DNA of 64,000 nucleotides from Colletes latitarsis (Eukaryota; Arthropoda; Insecta; Hymenoptera; Colletidae): assembly GCF_051014445.1 (NCBI RefSeq), contig NW_027488366.1, forward strand, positions 11,922,001 to 11,986,000, given 5' to 3'. Below, one piece after another: positions 1 to 13,300 of this stretch. Numbering within the stretch: the stretch's first letter is position 1; each line of letters opens with the position of its first letter. The translations under genes were made by a program, and so were the position numbers. The notes beneath the pieces are model-generated. The model worked only from the letters and a program-made list of their open reading frames with translations. It was not told the DNA's origin and ran no database searches.

Positions 1-179
1 TGGGATAGGTCTTGGATTTGCCCTCATCAGGCTCATACTTTCGCATATTTCTCATACTTCATGGCTAGATCCTGGGCTATTTCTGGATTGCATCACGTAG
101 TAATGAAGTACAACACAGAAACTGTCAATTAAACCTGGTTTCCATCAATATCTTAGAGGACAACGCAAGTTAGGTCTAG

Positions 180-833
180 GTTAGGTCAGGGATTTGCTCT
201 CATCAGGCTCATTCTTTCGCATATTCCTCATACTTGATGGCTAGATCCTGGGCTTTTTCTGGATTGCATCACGTAGTAATGAAGCACAACACTGAAACAG
301 TCAATTAAACTTGGTTTCCATCAATATTTTAGAGGACAACGCATGTTAGGTCTAGGTTAGGCCTGGGATTTGCCCTCATCAGGGTCATACTGCCGCAGTT
401 TTAACATACTTGTTGAACGGATCCTGGGTTTTTTCTGGTTTGGTTCACGTAGTAATGTGGTACCATACTGAAACATTCAATTAAACCTGGTCTTGATAAA
501 TATTTTAGAGGATAACGCATGTTAGGTTTGGGTTAGGTCTAGGATTTGCCCTCATTAGGCTCATACTTTCGCATATTTCTCAAACTTGATGGCTAGATCC
601 TGGGCTGTTTCTGGATTGTATCACGTAGTAATGTGGTACCACGCTGAAACAGTCGAGTAAACCTGGTTTCGATCAATATTTTAGAGGATAACGCAAGTTA
701 AGTCTGGGATAGGTCTGGGATTTGACCTCATCAGACTCATACCTTCGCGTTTTTCACATACTTGTTGAACAGATCCTGGGTTTTTTCTGGTTTTGATCAC
801 GTAGTAGTGTGGTACCACACTGAAACAGTCCAT
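180..833. repeat. ~650-bp block with a copy at 10209-10862
   Basis: Offset 10,029 (57 monomers minus 3 bases). Shared rare variants are CATATTCCTCATAC, GAAGCACAACACTG, TACTGCCGCAG and the TTAGGTTTGGG monomer. Small differences include GAGTAAACC against GACTAAACC. This shows long-range copying within the array. Confidence 0.8.
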
Positions 834-1275
834 TAAACCTGGTCTCCATCAATATCTTAGAGGACAACGCAAGTTAGGTCTGGGATAGGTCTTGGATTTG
901 CCCTCATCAGGCTCATACTTTCGCATATTTCTCATACTTCATGGCTAGATCCTGGGCTATTTCTGGATTGGATCACGTAGTAAAGTGGTACCACACTGAA
1001 ACATTCAATGAAACCTGGTCTTGATAAATATTTTAGAGGATAACGCATGTTAGGTTTGGGTTAGGTCTAGGATTTGCCCTCATTAGGCTCATACTTTCGC
1101 ATATTTCTCAAACTTGATGGCTAGATCCTGGGCTGTTTCTGGATTGTATCACGTAGTAATGTGGTACCACGCTGAAACAGTCGAGTAAACCTGGTTTCGA
1201 TCAATATTTTAGAGGATAACGCAAGTTAAGTCTGGGATAGGTCTGGGATTTGACCTCATCAGACTCATACTTTCG
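483..1275. repeat. 3-monomer (528-bp) duplication
   Basis: The stretch 483-747 recurs at 1011-1275, offset 528. It includes the TTAGGTTTGGG monomer with CATTAGGCTC and the unusual GTCGAGTAAACC tail, so the copies share private variants. The similarity ends where the first copy has CCTTCGCGTTT and the second TTTCGCATTC. Confidence 0.85.
806..821. repeat. Perfect 16-bp palindrome in the monomer dyad
   Basis: AGTGTGGTACCACACT is its own reverse complement, centred on a KpnI-type GGTACC. It recurs in every monomer with the TAGTAGTGTGG reading, for example many A monomers between 12.5 and 44 kb. The commoner TAGTAATGTGG reading keeps a perfect 12-bp core, TGTGGTACCACA. GTATGG, GTGGGACC and GAAGTACAAC variants break it. 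A role as a protein-binding site or hairpin is inference. Confidence 0.9.
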
Positions 1276-2105
1276 CATTCTTCACATACTTGTTGAACGG
1301 ATCCTGGGTTTTTTCTGGTTTTGATCACGTAGTAATGTGGTACCACACTGAAACATTCAATTAAACCTTGTCTTGATAAATATTTTGGAGAATAACGCAT
1401 GTTAGGTCTGGGTTAGGTCTAGGATTTGCCCTCATCAGGCTCATACTTTCGCATATCTCTCATACTTGATGGCTAGATCCTGGGCTTTTTCTGGATTGCA
1501 TCACGTAGTAATGTGGTACCACGCTGAAACAGTCAATTAAACCTGGTTTCGATCAATATGTTAGAGGATAACGCAAGTTAGGTCTGGGATAGGTCTAGGA
1601 TTTGCCCTCATCAGGCTCTTACTTTCGCATATTTCTCATACTTCATGGCTAGATCCTGGGCTTTTTCTGGATTGCATCACGTAGTAATGAAGTACAACAC
1701 TGAAACAGTCAATTAAACCTGGTTTCCATCAATATTTTAGAGGACAACGCATGTTAGGTCTAGGTTAGGCCTGGGATTTGCCCTCATCAGGGTCATACTG
1801 TCGCAGTTTTAACATACTTGTTGAACGGATCCTGGGTTTTTTCTGGTTTGGTTCACGTAGTAATGTGGTACCACACTGAAACATTCAATTAAACCTGGTC
1901 ATGATAAATATTTTAGGGGATAACGCATGTTAGGTTTGGGTTAGGTCTAGGATTTGCCCTCATCAGGCTCATACTTTCGCATATTTCTCATACTTCATGG
2001 CTAGATCCTGTGCTGTTTCTGGATTGTATCACGTAGTAATGTGGTACCACACTGAAACAGTCCATTAAACCTGGTTGCGATCAATATTTTAGAGGATAAC
2101 GCATG

Positions 2106-2281
2106 TTAGGTCTGGGTTAGGTCTAGTATTTGCCCTCATCAGGCTCATTCTTTCGCATATTTCTCAAACTTGATGGCTAGATCCTGGGCTTTTTCTGGAT
2201 TGCATCACGTAGTAATGTGGTACCACACTGAAACATTCAATTAAACCTGGTCTTGATAAATATTTTAGAAGATAACGCATG
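2106..2281 (+). repeat. Reference monomer, family B (176 bp)
   Basis: This family is frequent in 1-16 kb and in both diverged flanks, and a minority in the 38-44 kb core. It shares the TTAGG box and tail with family A but differs in the middle: TTTGCCCTCATCAGGCTC, TTTCGCATATTTCTCA, ACTTGATGGCTAGATCC, TGGGCTTTTTCTGGATTGC. Many B copies have GAAGTACAACAC where A copies have GTGGTACCACAC, so the GTAC centre is kept but the surrounding dyad is lost. Subvariants carry CTTCATGGC with CTATTTCTGGATTGG, GATGCTGGG (mainly 17-44 kb), or CTGTTTCTGGATTGT. Confidence 0.92.
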
Positions 2282-5200
2282 TTAGGTCTGGGTTAGGTCT
2301 AGGATTTGCCCTCATCAGGCTCATACTTTCGCATATTTCTCATACTTCATGGCTAGATCCTGGGCTATTTCTGGATTGGATCTCGTAGTAAAGTGGTACC
2401 ACACTGAAACATTCAATGAAACCTGGTCTGGATAAATATTTTAGAGGATAACGCATGTTAGGTCTGGGTTAGGTCTAGGAATTGCCCTCATCAGGCTTAT
2501 TCTTTCCCATATGTCTCATACATGATGGCTAGATCCTGGGCTTTTTCTTGATCGCATCACGTAGTAATGAGGTACAACACTGAAACAGTCACTTAAACCT
2601 GGTTTCCATCAATATCTTAGAGGACAACGCAAGTTAGGTCTGGGATAGGTCTGAAATTTGCCCTCATCAGGCTCATACTTTCGCGTTTTCACATACTTGT
2701 TGAACAGATCCTGGGTTTTTTCTGGTTTGGATCACGTAGTAATGTGGTACCACGCTGAAACAGTCGATTAGACCCGGTTTCGATCAATATTTTAGAGGAT
2801 AACGCAAGCTAAGTCTGGGATAGGTCTGGAATTTGACCTCATCAGACTCATCCTTTCGCGTTTTTCACATACTTGTTGAACAGATCCTGGGTTTTTTCTG
2901 GTTTGGATCACGTAGTAATGTGGGACCACACTGAAACAATCAATTAAACCTAGTCTTGATAAATATTTTGGAGGATAACGCATGTTAGGTCTGGGTTAGG
3001 TCTAGGATTTGCCCTCATCAGGCTCATACTTTCGCATATTTCTCATACTTCATGGCTAGATCCTGGGCTGTTTCTGGATTGTATCACGTAGTAATGTGGT
3101 ACCACGCTGAAACAGTCAATTAAACCTGGTTTCGATCAATATTTTGGAGGATAACGCAAGTTAGGTCTGGGATAGGTCTAGGATTTGCCCTCATCAGGCT
3201 CTTACTTTCGCATATTTCTCATACTCCATGGCTAGATCCTGGGCTATTTCTGGATTGGATCACGTAGTAAAGTGGTACCACACTGAAACATTCAATGAAA
3301 CCTGGTTTGGATAAATATTTTAGAGGATAACGCATGTTAGGTTTGGGTTAGGTCTAGGATTTGCCCTCATTAAGCTCATACTTTCGCATATTTCTCATAC
3401 TTGATGGCTAGATCCTGGGCTTTTTCTGGATTGCATCACGTAGTAATGAAGTACAACACTGAAACAGTCAATTAAACCTGGTTTCGATGAATATTTTAGA
3501 GGATAACGCAAGTTAGGTCTGGGATAGGTCTGGGATTTGCCCTCATCAGGCTCATACTTTCGCGTTTTTCACATACTTGTTGAACAGATCCTGGGTTTTT
3601 TCTGGTTTGGGTCACGTAGTAATGTGGTACCACACTGAAACATTCAATTAAACCTGGTCTTGATAAATATTTTAGAGGATAACGCATGTTAGGTCTGGGT
3701 TAGGTCTAGGATTTGCCCTCATCAAGCTCATACTTTCGCATATTTCTCATACTTGATGGCTAGATCCTGGGCTTTTTCTGGATTGCATCACGTAGTAATG
3801 AAATACAGCACTGAAACAGTCAATTAAACCTGGTTTCGATCTATATTTTAGAGAATAATTCATGTTAGGTCCAGGTTAGGTCTGGGATTTGCTCTCATCA
3901 GGCTCATTCTTTCGCATATTTCTCATACTTGATGGCTAGATCCTGGGCTTTTTCTGGATCGCATCACGTAGTAATGAAGTACAACACTGAAACATTCAAT
4001 TAAACCGGGTCTTGATAAATATTTTAGAAGATAACGCATGTTAGGTCTGGGTTAGGCCTAGGATTTGCCCTCATCAGGCTCATACTTTCGCATATTTCTC
4101 ATACTTCATGGCTAGATCCTGGGCTATTTCTGGATTGGATCTCGTAGTAAAGTGGTACCACACTGAAACGTTCAATGAAACCTGGTCTGGATAAATATTT
4201 TAGAGGATAACGCATGTTAGGTCTGGGTTAGGTCTAGGAATTGCCCTCATCAGGCTTATTCTTTCGCATATGTCTCATACATGATGGCTAGATCCTGGGC
4301 TTTTTCTTGATCGCATCACGTAGTAATGAGGTACAACACTGAAACAGTCACTTAAACCTGGTTTCCATCAATATCTTAGAGGACAACGCAAGTTAGGTCT
4401 GGGATAGGTCTGAAATTTGCCCTCATCAGGCTCATACTTTCGTTTTTTCACATACTTGTTGAACAGATCCTGGGTTTTTTCAGGTTTGGATCACGTAGTA
4501 CTGTGGTACCACGCTGAAACAGTCGATTAGACCCGGTTTCGATCAATATTTTAGAGGATAACGCAAGCTAAGTCTGGGATAGGTCTGGAATTTGACCTCA
4601 TCAGACTCATCCTTTCGCGTTTTTCACATACTTGTTGAACAGATCCTGGGTTTTTTCTGGTTTGGATCACGTAGAAATGTGAGACCACACTGAAACAATC
4701 AATTAAACCTGGTCTTGATAAATATTTTGGAGGATAACGCATGTTAGGTCTGGGTTAGGTCTAGGATTTGCCCTCATCAGGCTCATACTTTCGCATATTT
4801 CTCATACTTCATGGCTAGATCCTGGGCTGTTTCTGGATTGTATCACGTAGTAATGTGGTACCACGCTGAAACAGTCAATTAAACCTGGTTTCGATCAATA
4901 TTTTGGAGGATAACGCATGTTAGGTCTGGGTTAGGTCTAGGATTTGCACTCATAAGGCTCATACTTTCGCGTTTTTCACATACTTGTTGAACAGATCCTG
5001 GGTTTTTTCTGGTTTGGGTCACGTAGTAATGTGGTACCACACTGAAACATTCAATTAAACCTGGTCTTGATAAATATTTTAGAGGATAACGCATGTTAGG
5101 TCTGGGTTAGGCCTAGGATTTGCCCTCATCAGGCTCATACTTTCGCATATTTCTCATACTTCATGGCTAGATCCTGGGCTATTTCTGGATTGTATCACGT

Positions 5201-8200
5201 AGTAATGTGGTACCACGCTGAAACAGTCAATTAAACCTGGTTTCGATCAATATTTTGGAGGATAACGCAAGTTAGGTCTGGGATAGGTCTAGGATTTGCC
5301 CTCATCAGGCTCTTACTTTCGCATATTTCTCATACTCCATGGCTAGATCCTGGGCTATTTCTGGATTGGATCACGTAGTAAAGTGGTACCACACTGAAAC
5401 ATTCAATGAAACCTGGTTTGGATAAATATTTTAGAGGATAACGCATGTTAGGTTTGGGTTAGGTTTAGGATTTGCCCTCATCAAGCTCATACTTTCGCAT
5501 ATTTCTCATACTTGATGGCTAGATCCTGGGCTTTTTCTGGATTGCATCACGTAGTAATGAAGTACAACACTGAAACAGTCAATTAAACCTGGTTTCGATG
5601 AATATTTTAGAGGATAACGCAAGTTAGGTCTGGGATAGGTCTGGGATTTGCCCTCATCAGGCTCATACTTTCGCGTTTTTCACATACTTGTTGAACAGAT
5701 CCTGGGTTTTTTCTGGTTTGGGTCACGTAGTAATGTGGTACCACACTGAAACATTCAATTAAACCTGGTCTTGATAAATATTTTAGAGGATAACGCATGT
5801 TAGGTCTGGGTTAGGCCTAGGATTTGCCATCATCAGGCTCATACTTTCGCATATTTCTCATACTTCATGGCTAGATCCTGGGCTATTTCTGGATTGGATC
5901 TCGTAGTAAAGTGGTACCACACTGAAACATTCAATGAAACCTGGTCTGGATAAATATTTTAGAGGATAACGCATGTTAGGTCTGGGTTAGGTCTAGGAAT
6001 TGCCCCCATCAGGCTTATTCTTTCGCATATGTCTCATACATGATGGCTAGATCCTGGGCTTTTTCTTGATCGCATCACGTAGTAATGAGGTACAACACTG
6101 AAACAGTCACTTAAACCTGGTTTCCATCAATATCTTAGAGGACAACGCAAGTTAGGTCTGGGATAGGTCTGAAATTTGCCCTCATCAGGCTCATACTTTC
6201 GCGTTTTCACATACTTGTTGAACAGATCCTGGGTTTTTTCTGGTTTGGATCACGTAGTAATGTGGTACCACGCTGAAACAGTCGATTAGACCCGGTTTCG
6301 ATCAATATTTTAGAGGATAACGCAAGCTAAGTCTGGGATAGGTCTGGAATTTGACCTCATCAGACTCATCCTTTCGCGTTTTTCACATACTTGTTGAACA
6401 GATCCTGGGTTTTTTCTGGTTTGGATCACGTAGTAGTGTGGTACCACACTGAAACAGTCCATTAAACCTGGTTGCGATCAATATTTTAGAGGATAACGCA
6501 TGTTAGGTCTGGGTTAGCTCTAGGATTTGCCCTCATCAGGCTCATTCTTTCGCATATTTCTCAAACTTCATGGCTAGATCCTGGGTTTTTTCTGGTTGGG
6601 ATCACGTAGTAATTTGGGACCACACTGAAACAATCAATTAAACCTGGTCTTGATAAATATTTTGGAGGATAACGCATGTTAGGTCTAGGTTAGGTCTAGG
6701 ATTTGCCCTCATCAGGCTCATACTTTCGCATATTTCTCATACTTCATGGCTAGATCCTGGGCTGTTTCTGGATTGTATCACGTAGTAATGTGGTACCACG
6801 CTGAAACAGTCAATTAAACCTGGTTTCGATCAATATTTTGGCGGATAACGCAAGTTAGGTCTGGGATAGGTCTAGGATTTGCACTCATCAGGCTCTTACA
6901 TTCGCATATTTCTCATACTTCATGGCTAGATCCTGGGCTATTTCTGGATTGGATCACGTAGTAATGCGGTACCACGCTGAAACAGTCAATTAAACCTGGT
7001 TTCGATCAATATTTTGGAGGATAACGCAAGTTAGGTCTGGGATAGGTCTAGGATTTGCCCTCATCAGGCTCTTACTTTCGCATATTTCTCATACTTCATG
7101 GCTAGATCCTGGGCTATTTCTGGATTGGATCACGTTGTAAAGTGGTACCACACTGAAACATTCAATGAAACCTGGTCTGGATAAATATTTTAGAGGATAA
7201 TGCATCTTAGGTCTAGGTTAGGTCTGGGATTTTCACTCATCAGACTCATACTTTCGCATTCTTCACATACTTGTTGAACGGATCCTGGGTTTTTCCTGGT
7301 TTGGATCACGTAGTAATGTGGGACCACAATGAAACAATCAATTAAACCTGGTCTTGATAAATATTTTAGAGGATAACGCATGTTAGGTTTGGGTTAGGTC
7401 TAGGATTTGCCCTCGTCAGGCTCATACTTTCGCATATTTCTCATACTTGATGGCTAGATCCTGGGCTTTTGCTGGATTGCATCACGTAGTAATGAAATAC
7501 AACACTGAAACAGTCAATTAAACCTGGTTTCGATCTATATTTTAGAGAATAATTCATGTTAGGTCTAGGTTAGGTCTGGGATTTGCTCTCATCAGGCTCA
7601 TTCTTTCGCATATTTCTCATACTTGATGGCTAGATCCTGGGCTTTTTCTGGATCGCATCACGTAGTAATGAAGTACAACACTGAAACATTCAATTAAACC
7701 GGGTCTTGATAAATATTTTAGAAGATAACGCATGTTAGGTCTGGGTTAGGCCTAGGATTTGCCCTCATCAGGCTCATACTTTCGCATATTTCTCATACTT
7801 CATGGCTAGATCCTGGGCTATTTCTGGATTGGATCTCGTAGTAAAGTGGTACCACACTGAAACATTCAATGAAACCTGGTCTGGATAAATATTTTAGAGG
7901 ATAACGCATGTTAGGTCTGGGTTAGGTCTAGGAATTGCCCTCATCAGGCTTATTCTTTCGCATATGTCTCATACATGATGGTTAGATCCTGGGCTTTTTC
8001 TTGATCGCATCACGTAGTAATGAGGTACAACACTGAAACAGTCACTTAAACCTGGTTTCCATCAATATCTTAGAGGACAACGCAAGTTAGGTCTGGGATA
8101 GGTCTGAAATTTGCCCTCATCAGGCTCATACTTTCGCGTTTTCACATACTTGTTGAACAGATCCTGGGTTTTTTCTGGTTTGGATCACGTAGTAATGTGG

Positions 8201-8560
8201 TACCACGCTGAAACAGTCGATTAGACCCGGTTTCGATCAATATTTTAGAGGATAACGCACGCTAAGTCTGGGATAGGTCTGGAATTTGACCTCATCAGAC
8301 TCATCCTTTCGCGTTTTTCACATACTTGTTGAACAGATCCTGGGTATTTTCTGGTTTGGATCACGTAGTAGTGTGGTACCACACTGAAACAGTCCATTAA
8401 ACCTGGTTGCGATCACTATTTTAGAGGATAACGCATGTTAGTTCTGGGTTAGCTCTAGGATTTGCCCTCATCAGGCTCATTCTTTCGCATATTTCTCAAA
8501 CTTCATGGCTAGATCCTGGGCTTTTTCTGGATTACATCACGTAGTAATGTGGCACCACAC
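2281..8560. repeat. Higher-order repeat of 10, 10 and 11 monomers marked by M
   Basis: Marker M recurs at 2481, 4240, 5999 and 7934, steps of 1759, 1759 and 1935 bp. Each M is followed by the TGAAATTTGCCC monomer and the GGAATTTGACC monomer with CATCCTTTCGCG (starts near 2814, 4573, 6332 and 8270). The units are not simple copies: the stretch at 3143 reappears at 5254 (offset 2111, 12 monomers), so the second unit gained two monomers and lost two elsewhere. Units 3 and 4 share the GGTTGCGATCA and TTAGCTCTAGG monomers that units 1 and 2 lack. Confidence 0.85.
2458..2633 (+). repeat. Marker monomer M (AGGAATTGCC ... CTTGATCGC)
   Basis: This is a distinctive B-type monomer: AGGAATTGCCC, GGCTTATTCTTT, CATATGTCTCATACATGATG, TTTTTCTTGATCGCATCACG and GTCACTTAAACC. 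The ATTGCC landmark occurs at 2481, 4240, 5999, 7934, 13390, 15856, 25189, 27830 and 31528. Each copy is followed by a monomer with TGAAATTTGCCC. This pairing makes it the best single landmark for following higher-order units. Confidence 0.93.
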
Positions 8561-9268
8561 TGAAACATTCAATTAAACCTGGTCTTGATAAATATTTTAG
8601 AGGATAACGCATGTTAGGTCTGGGTTAGGTCTAGGATTTGCTCTCATCAGACTCATACTTTCGCATATTTCTCATACTTCATGGCTAGATCCTGGGCTGT
8701 TTCTGGATTGTATCACGTAGTAATGTGGTACCACACTGAAACATTCAATGAAACCTGGTCTGGATAAATATTTTAGAGGATAATGCATCTTAGGTCTAGG
8801 TTAGGTCTGGGATTTTCACTCATCAGACTCATACTTTCGCATTCTTCACATACTTGTTGAACAGATCCTGGGTTTTTTCTAGTTTGGGTCACGTAGTAAC
8901 GTGTTACCACACTGAAACATTCAATTAAACCTGGTCTTGATAAATATTTTAGAGGATAACGCATGTTAGGTCTGGGTTAGGTCTAGGATTTGCCCTCATC
9001 AGGCTCATACTTTCGCACATTTCTCATACTTGATGGCTAGATCCTGGGCTTTTTCTGGATTGCATCACGTAGTAATGAAGTACAACACTGAAACAGTCAA
9101 TTAAACCTGGTTTCGATCAATATTTTAGAGAATAATTCATGTTAGGTCTAGGTTAGGTCTGGGATTTGCTCTCATCAGGCTCATTCTTTCGCATATTTCT
9201 CATACTTGATGGCTAGATCCTGGGCTTTTTCTGGATCGCATCACGTAGTAATGAAGTACAACACTGAA
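7150..9268. repeat. ~535-bp block in two copies, 9 monomers apart
   Basis: 7150-7685 recurs at 8733-9268 with offset 1583 (9 x 176 minus 1). Shared private variants are ATAATGCATCTTAGG and the monomer with GAGAATAATTCATG followed by TGGATCGCATCACG. The block overlaps the end of the M-marked series, so two different periods are superimposed here. Confidence 0.78.
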
Positions 9269-10369
9269 ACAGTCAATTAAACCTGGTCTGGATAAATATC
9301 TTAGAGGACAACGCAAGTTTGGTCTGGGTTAGGTCTGGGATTTGCCCTCATCAGACTCATACTTTCGCGTTCTTCACATACTTGTTGGACAGATCCTGGG
9401 TTTTTTCTGGTTTGGATCACGTAGTAGTGTGGTGCCACACTGAAACAGTCCATTAAACCTGGTTTGGATCAATATTTTAGAGGATAACGCATGTTAGGTC
9501 TAGGTTAGGTCTGGGATTTTCACACATCAGTCTCATACTTTCGCATTCTTCACATACTTGTTGAACGGAACCTGGGTTTTTTCTGGTTTGGATCACGTAG
9601 TAATGTGGTACCACACTGAAACAGTTGACTAAACCTGGTTACGATCAATATTTTAGAGGATAACGCATGTTAGGTCTGGGATAGGTCTGGGATATGACCT
9701 CATCAGACTCTTACTTTCGCACACTTCACATACTCGTTGAACAGATCCTGGGATATTTTCTGGTTTGGATCACGTAGTAATGAGGTACCACACTGAAGCA
9801 GTCGATTAAACCTGGTTTCGATCAATATTATTGAGGATAACGCATGTTAGGTCTATGTTAGGCCTGGGATATTCACTCATCAGACTCATACTTTCGCATT
9901 CTTCACATACTTGTTGAACGGATCCTGGTTTTTTTCTGGTTTGGATCACATAGTAATTTGGTACCACTCTGAGACAGTCGATTAAACCAGGTTTCGATCA
10001 ATATTTTAGAGGATAACGCATGTTAGGTCTGGGATAGGTCTAGGATTTGCCCTCATCAGGCTCTTACTTTCGCATATTTCTCATACTTCATGGCTAGATC
10101 CTGGGCTCTTTCTGGTTTGGATCACATAGTAATGTGGTACCACACTGAAACATTCAATTAAACCTGGTCTTGATAAATATTTTAGAGGATAACGCATGTT
10201 AGGTCTGGGTTACGTCTGTGATTTGCTCTCATCAGGCTCATTCTTTCGCATATTCCTCATACTTGATGGCTAGATCCTGGGCTTTTTCTGGATTGCATCA
10301 CGTAGTAATGAAGCACAACACTGAAACAGTCAATTGTACTTGGTTTCCATCAGTATTTTAGAGGACAAC

Positions 10370-13300
10370 GCATGTTAGGTCTAGGTTAGGCCTGGGATTT
10401 GCCCTCATCAGGGTCATACTGCCGCAGTTTTAACATACTTGTTGAACGGATCCTGGGTTTTTTCTGGTTTGGTTCACGTAGTAATGTGGTACCACACTGA
10501 AACATTCAATTAAACCTGGTCTTGATAAATATTTTAGAGGATAACGCATGTTAGGTTTGGGTTAGGTCTAGGATTTGCCCTCATTAGGCTCATACTTTCG
10601 CATATTTCTCAAACTTGATGGCTAGATCCTGGGCTGTTTCTGGATTGTATCACGTAGTAATGTGGTACCACGCTGAAACAGTCGACTAAACCTGGTTTCG
10701 ATCAATATTTTAGAGGATAACGCAAGTTAAGTCTGGGATAGGTCTGGGATTTGACCTCATCAGACTCATACTTTCGCGTTTTTCACATACTTGTTGAACA
10801 GATCCTGGGTTTTTTCTGGTTTGGATCACGTAGTAGTGTGGTACCACACTGAAACAGTCCATTAAACCTGGTTGCGATCAATGTTTTAGAGGATAACGCA
10901 TGTTAGGTCTGGGTTAGGTCTAGTATTTGCCCTCATCAGGCTCATTCTTTCGCATATTTCTCAAACTTGATGGCTAGATCCTGGGCTTTTTCTGGATTAC
11001 ATCACGTAGTAATGTAGTACCACACTGAAACATTCAATTAAACCTGGTCTTGATAAATATTTCAGAGGATAACGCATGTTAGGTCTGGGTTAGGTCTAGG
11101 ATTTGCACTCATCAGGCTCATACTTTCGCATATTTCTCATACTTCATGGCTAGATCCTGGGCTTTTTCTGGATTGCATCACGTAGTAATGAAGTACAACA
11201 CTGAAATAGTCAATTGAACCTGGTCTCCATCAATATCTTAGAGGACAACGCAAGTTAGGTCTGGGATAGGTCTTGGATTTGCCCTCATCAGGCTCATACT
11301 TTCGCATATTTCTCATACTTCATGGCTAGATCCTGGGCTATTTCTGGATTGGATCACGTAGTAAAGTGGTACCACACTGAAACATTCAATGAAACCTGGT
11401 CAGGATAAATATTTTAGAGGATAACGCATGTTAGGTCTGGGTTAGGTCTAGGATTTGCCCTCATCAGGCTCATTCTTTCGCATATTTCTGATACTTGATG
11501 GCTAGATCCTGGGCGTTTTCTGGATTGCATCACGTAGTAATGTAGTACCACACTGAAACAGTCAATGAAACCTAGTTTCCATCAATATTTTAGAGGACAA
11601 CGTAAGTTAGGTCTAGGTAAGGCCTGAGATTTTCACTGATCAGACTCATACTTTCGCATTCTTCACATACTTGTTGAACGGATTCTGGGTTTTTTCTGGT
11701 TTCGATCACGTAGTAATGTGGTACCACACTGAAACATTCAATTAAACCTTGTCTTGATAAATATTTTAGAGAATAACGCATGTTAGGTCTGGGTTAGGTC
11801 TAGGATTTGCCCTCATCAGGCTCATACTTTCGCATATCTCTCATACTTCATGGCTAGATCCTGGGCTATTTCTGGATTGGATCATGTAGTAATGTGGCAC
11901 CACACTGAAACAGTCAATTAAACCTGGTTTTGATCAATATTTTAGAGAATAATTCATGTTAGGTCTAGGTTAAGGCAGGGATTTGCTCTCATCAGGCTCA
12001 TTCTTTCGCATATTTCTCATACTTGATGGCTAGATCCTGGGCTTTTTCTGGATTCCATCACGTAGTAATGAAGTGCAACACTGAAACAGTCAACTAAACT
12101 TCGTTTCCATCAATATTTTAGTGGACAACGCATGTTAGGTCTAGGTTAGGCCTGGGATTTGCCCTCATCCGGGTCATACTGTCGCAGTTTTAACATACTT
12201 GTTGAACGGATCCTGGGTTTTTTCTGGTTTGGTTCACGTAGTAATGTGGTACCACACTGAAACATTCAATTAAACCTGGTCTTGATAAATATTTTAGGGG
12301 ATAAGGCATGTTAGGTTTGGGTTAGGTCTAGGATTTGCCCTCATCAGGCTCATACTTTCGCATATTTCTCATACTTCATGGCTAGATCCTGTGCTGTTTC
12401 TGGATTGTATCACGTAGTAATGTGGTTCCACACTGAAACATTCAATTAAACCTGGTCTTGATAAATATTTCAGAGGATAACGCATGTTAGGTCTGGGTTA
12501 GGTCTAGGATTTGACCTCATCAGACTCATACTTTCGCGTTTTTCACATACTTGTTGAACAGATCCTGGGTTTTTTCTGGTTTGGATCACGTAGTAGTGTG
12601 GTACCACACTGAAACAGTCCATTAAACCTGGTTGCGATCAATGTTTTAGAGGATAACGCATGTTAGGTCTGGGTTAGGTCTAGTATTTGCCCTCATCAGG
12701 CTCATTCTTTCGCATATTTCTCATACTTGATGGCTAGATCCTGGGCTTTTTCTGGATTGCATCACGTAATAATGTGGTACCACGCTGAAACAGTCAATTA
12801 AACCTGGTTTCGATCAATATGTTAGAGGATAACGCAAGTTAGGTCTGGGATAGGTCTAGGATTTGCCCTCATCAGGCTCTTACTTTCGCATATTTCACAT
12901 ACTTCATGGCTAGATCCTCGGCTTTTTCTGGATTGCATCACGTAGTAATGTGGTACCACACTGAAACAATCAATTAAACCTGGTCTTGATAAATATTTTA
13001 GAGGATAACGCAAGTTAAGTCTGGGATAGGTCTGGGATTTGACCTCACCAGACTCATACTTTCGCGTTTTTCACATACTTGTTGAACAGATCCTGGGTTT
13101 TTTCTGGTTTGGATCACGTAGTAGTGTGGTACCACACGGAAACAGTCCATTAAACCTGGTTGCGATCAATATTTTAGAAGATAACGCATGTTAGGTCTGG
13201 GTTAGGTCTAGGATTTGCCCTCATCAGGCTCATACTTTCGCATATTTCTCATACTTCATGGCTAGATCCTGGGCTATTTCTGGATTGGATCTCGTAGTAA

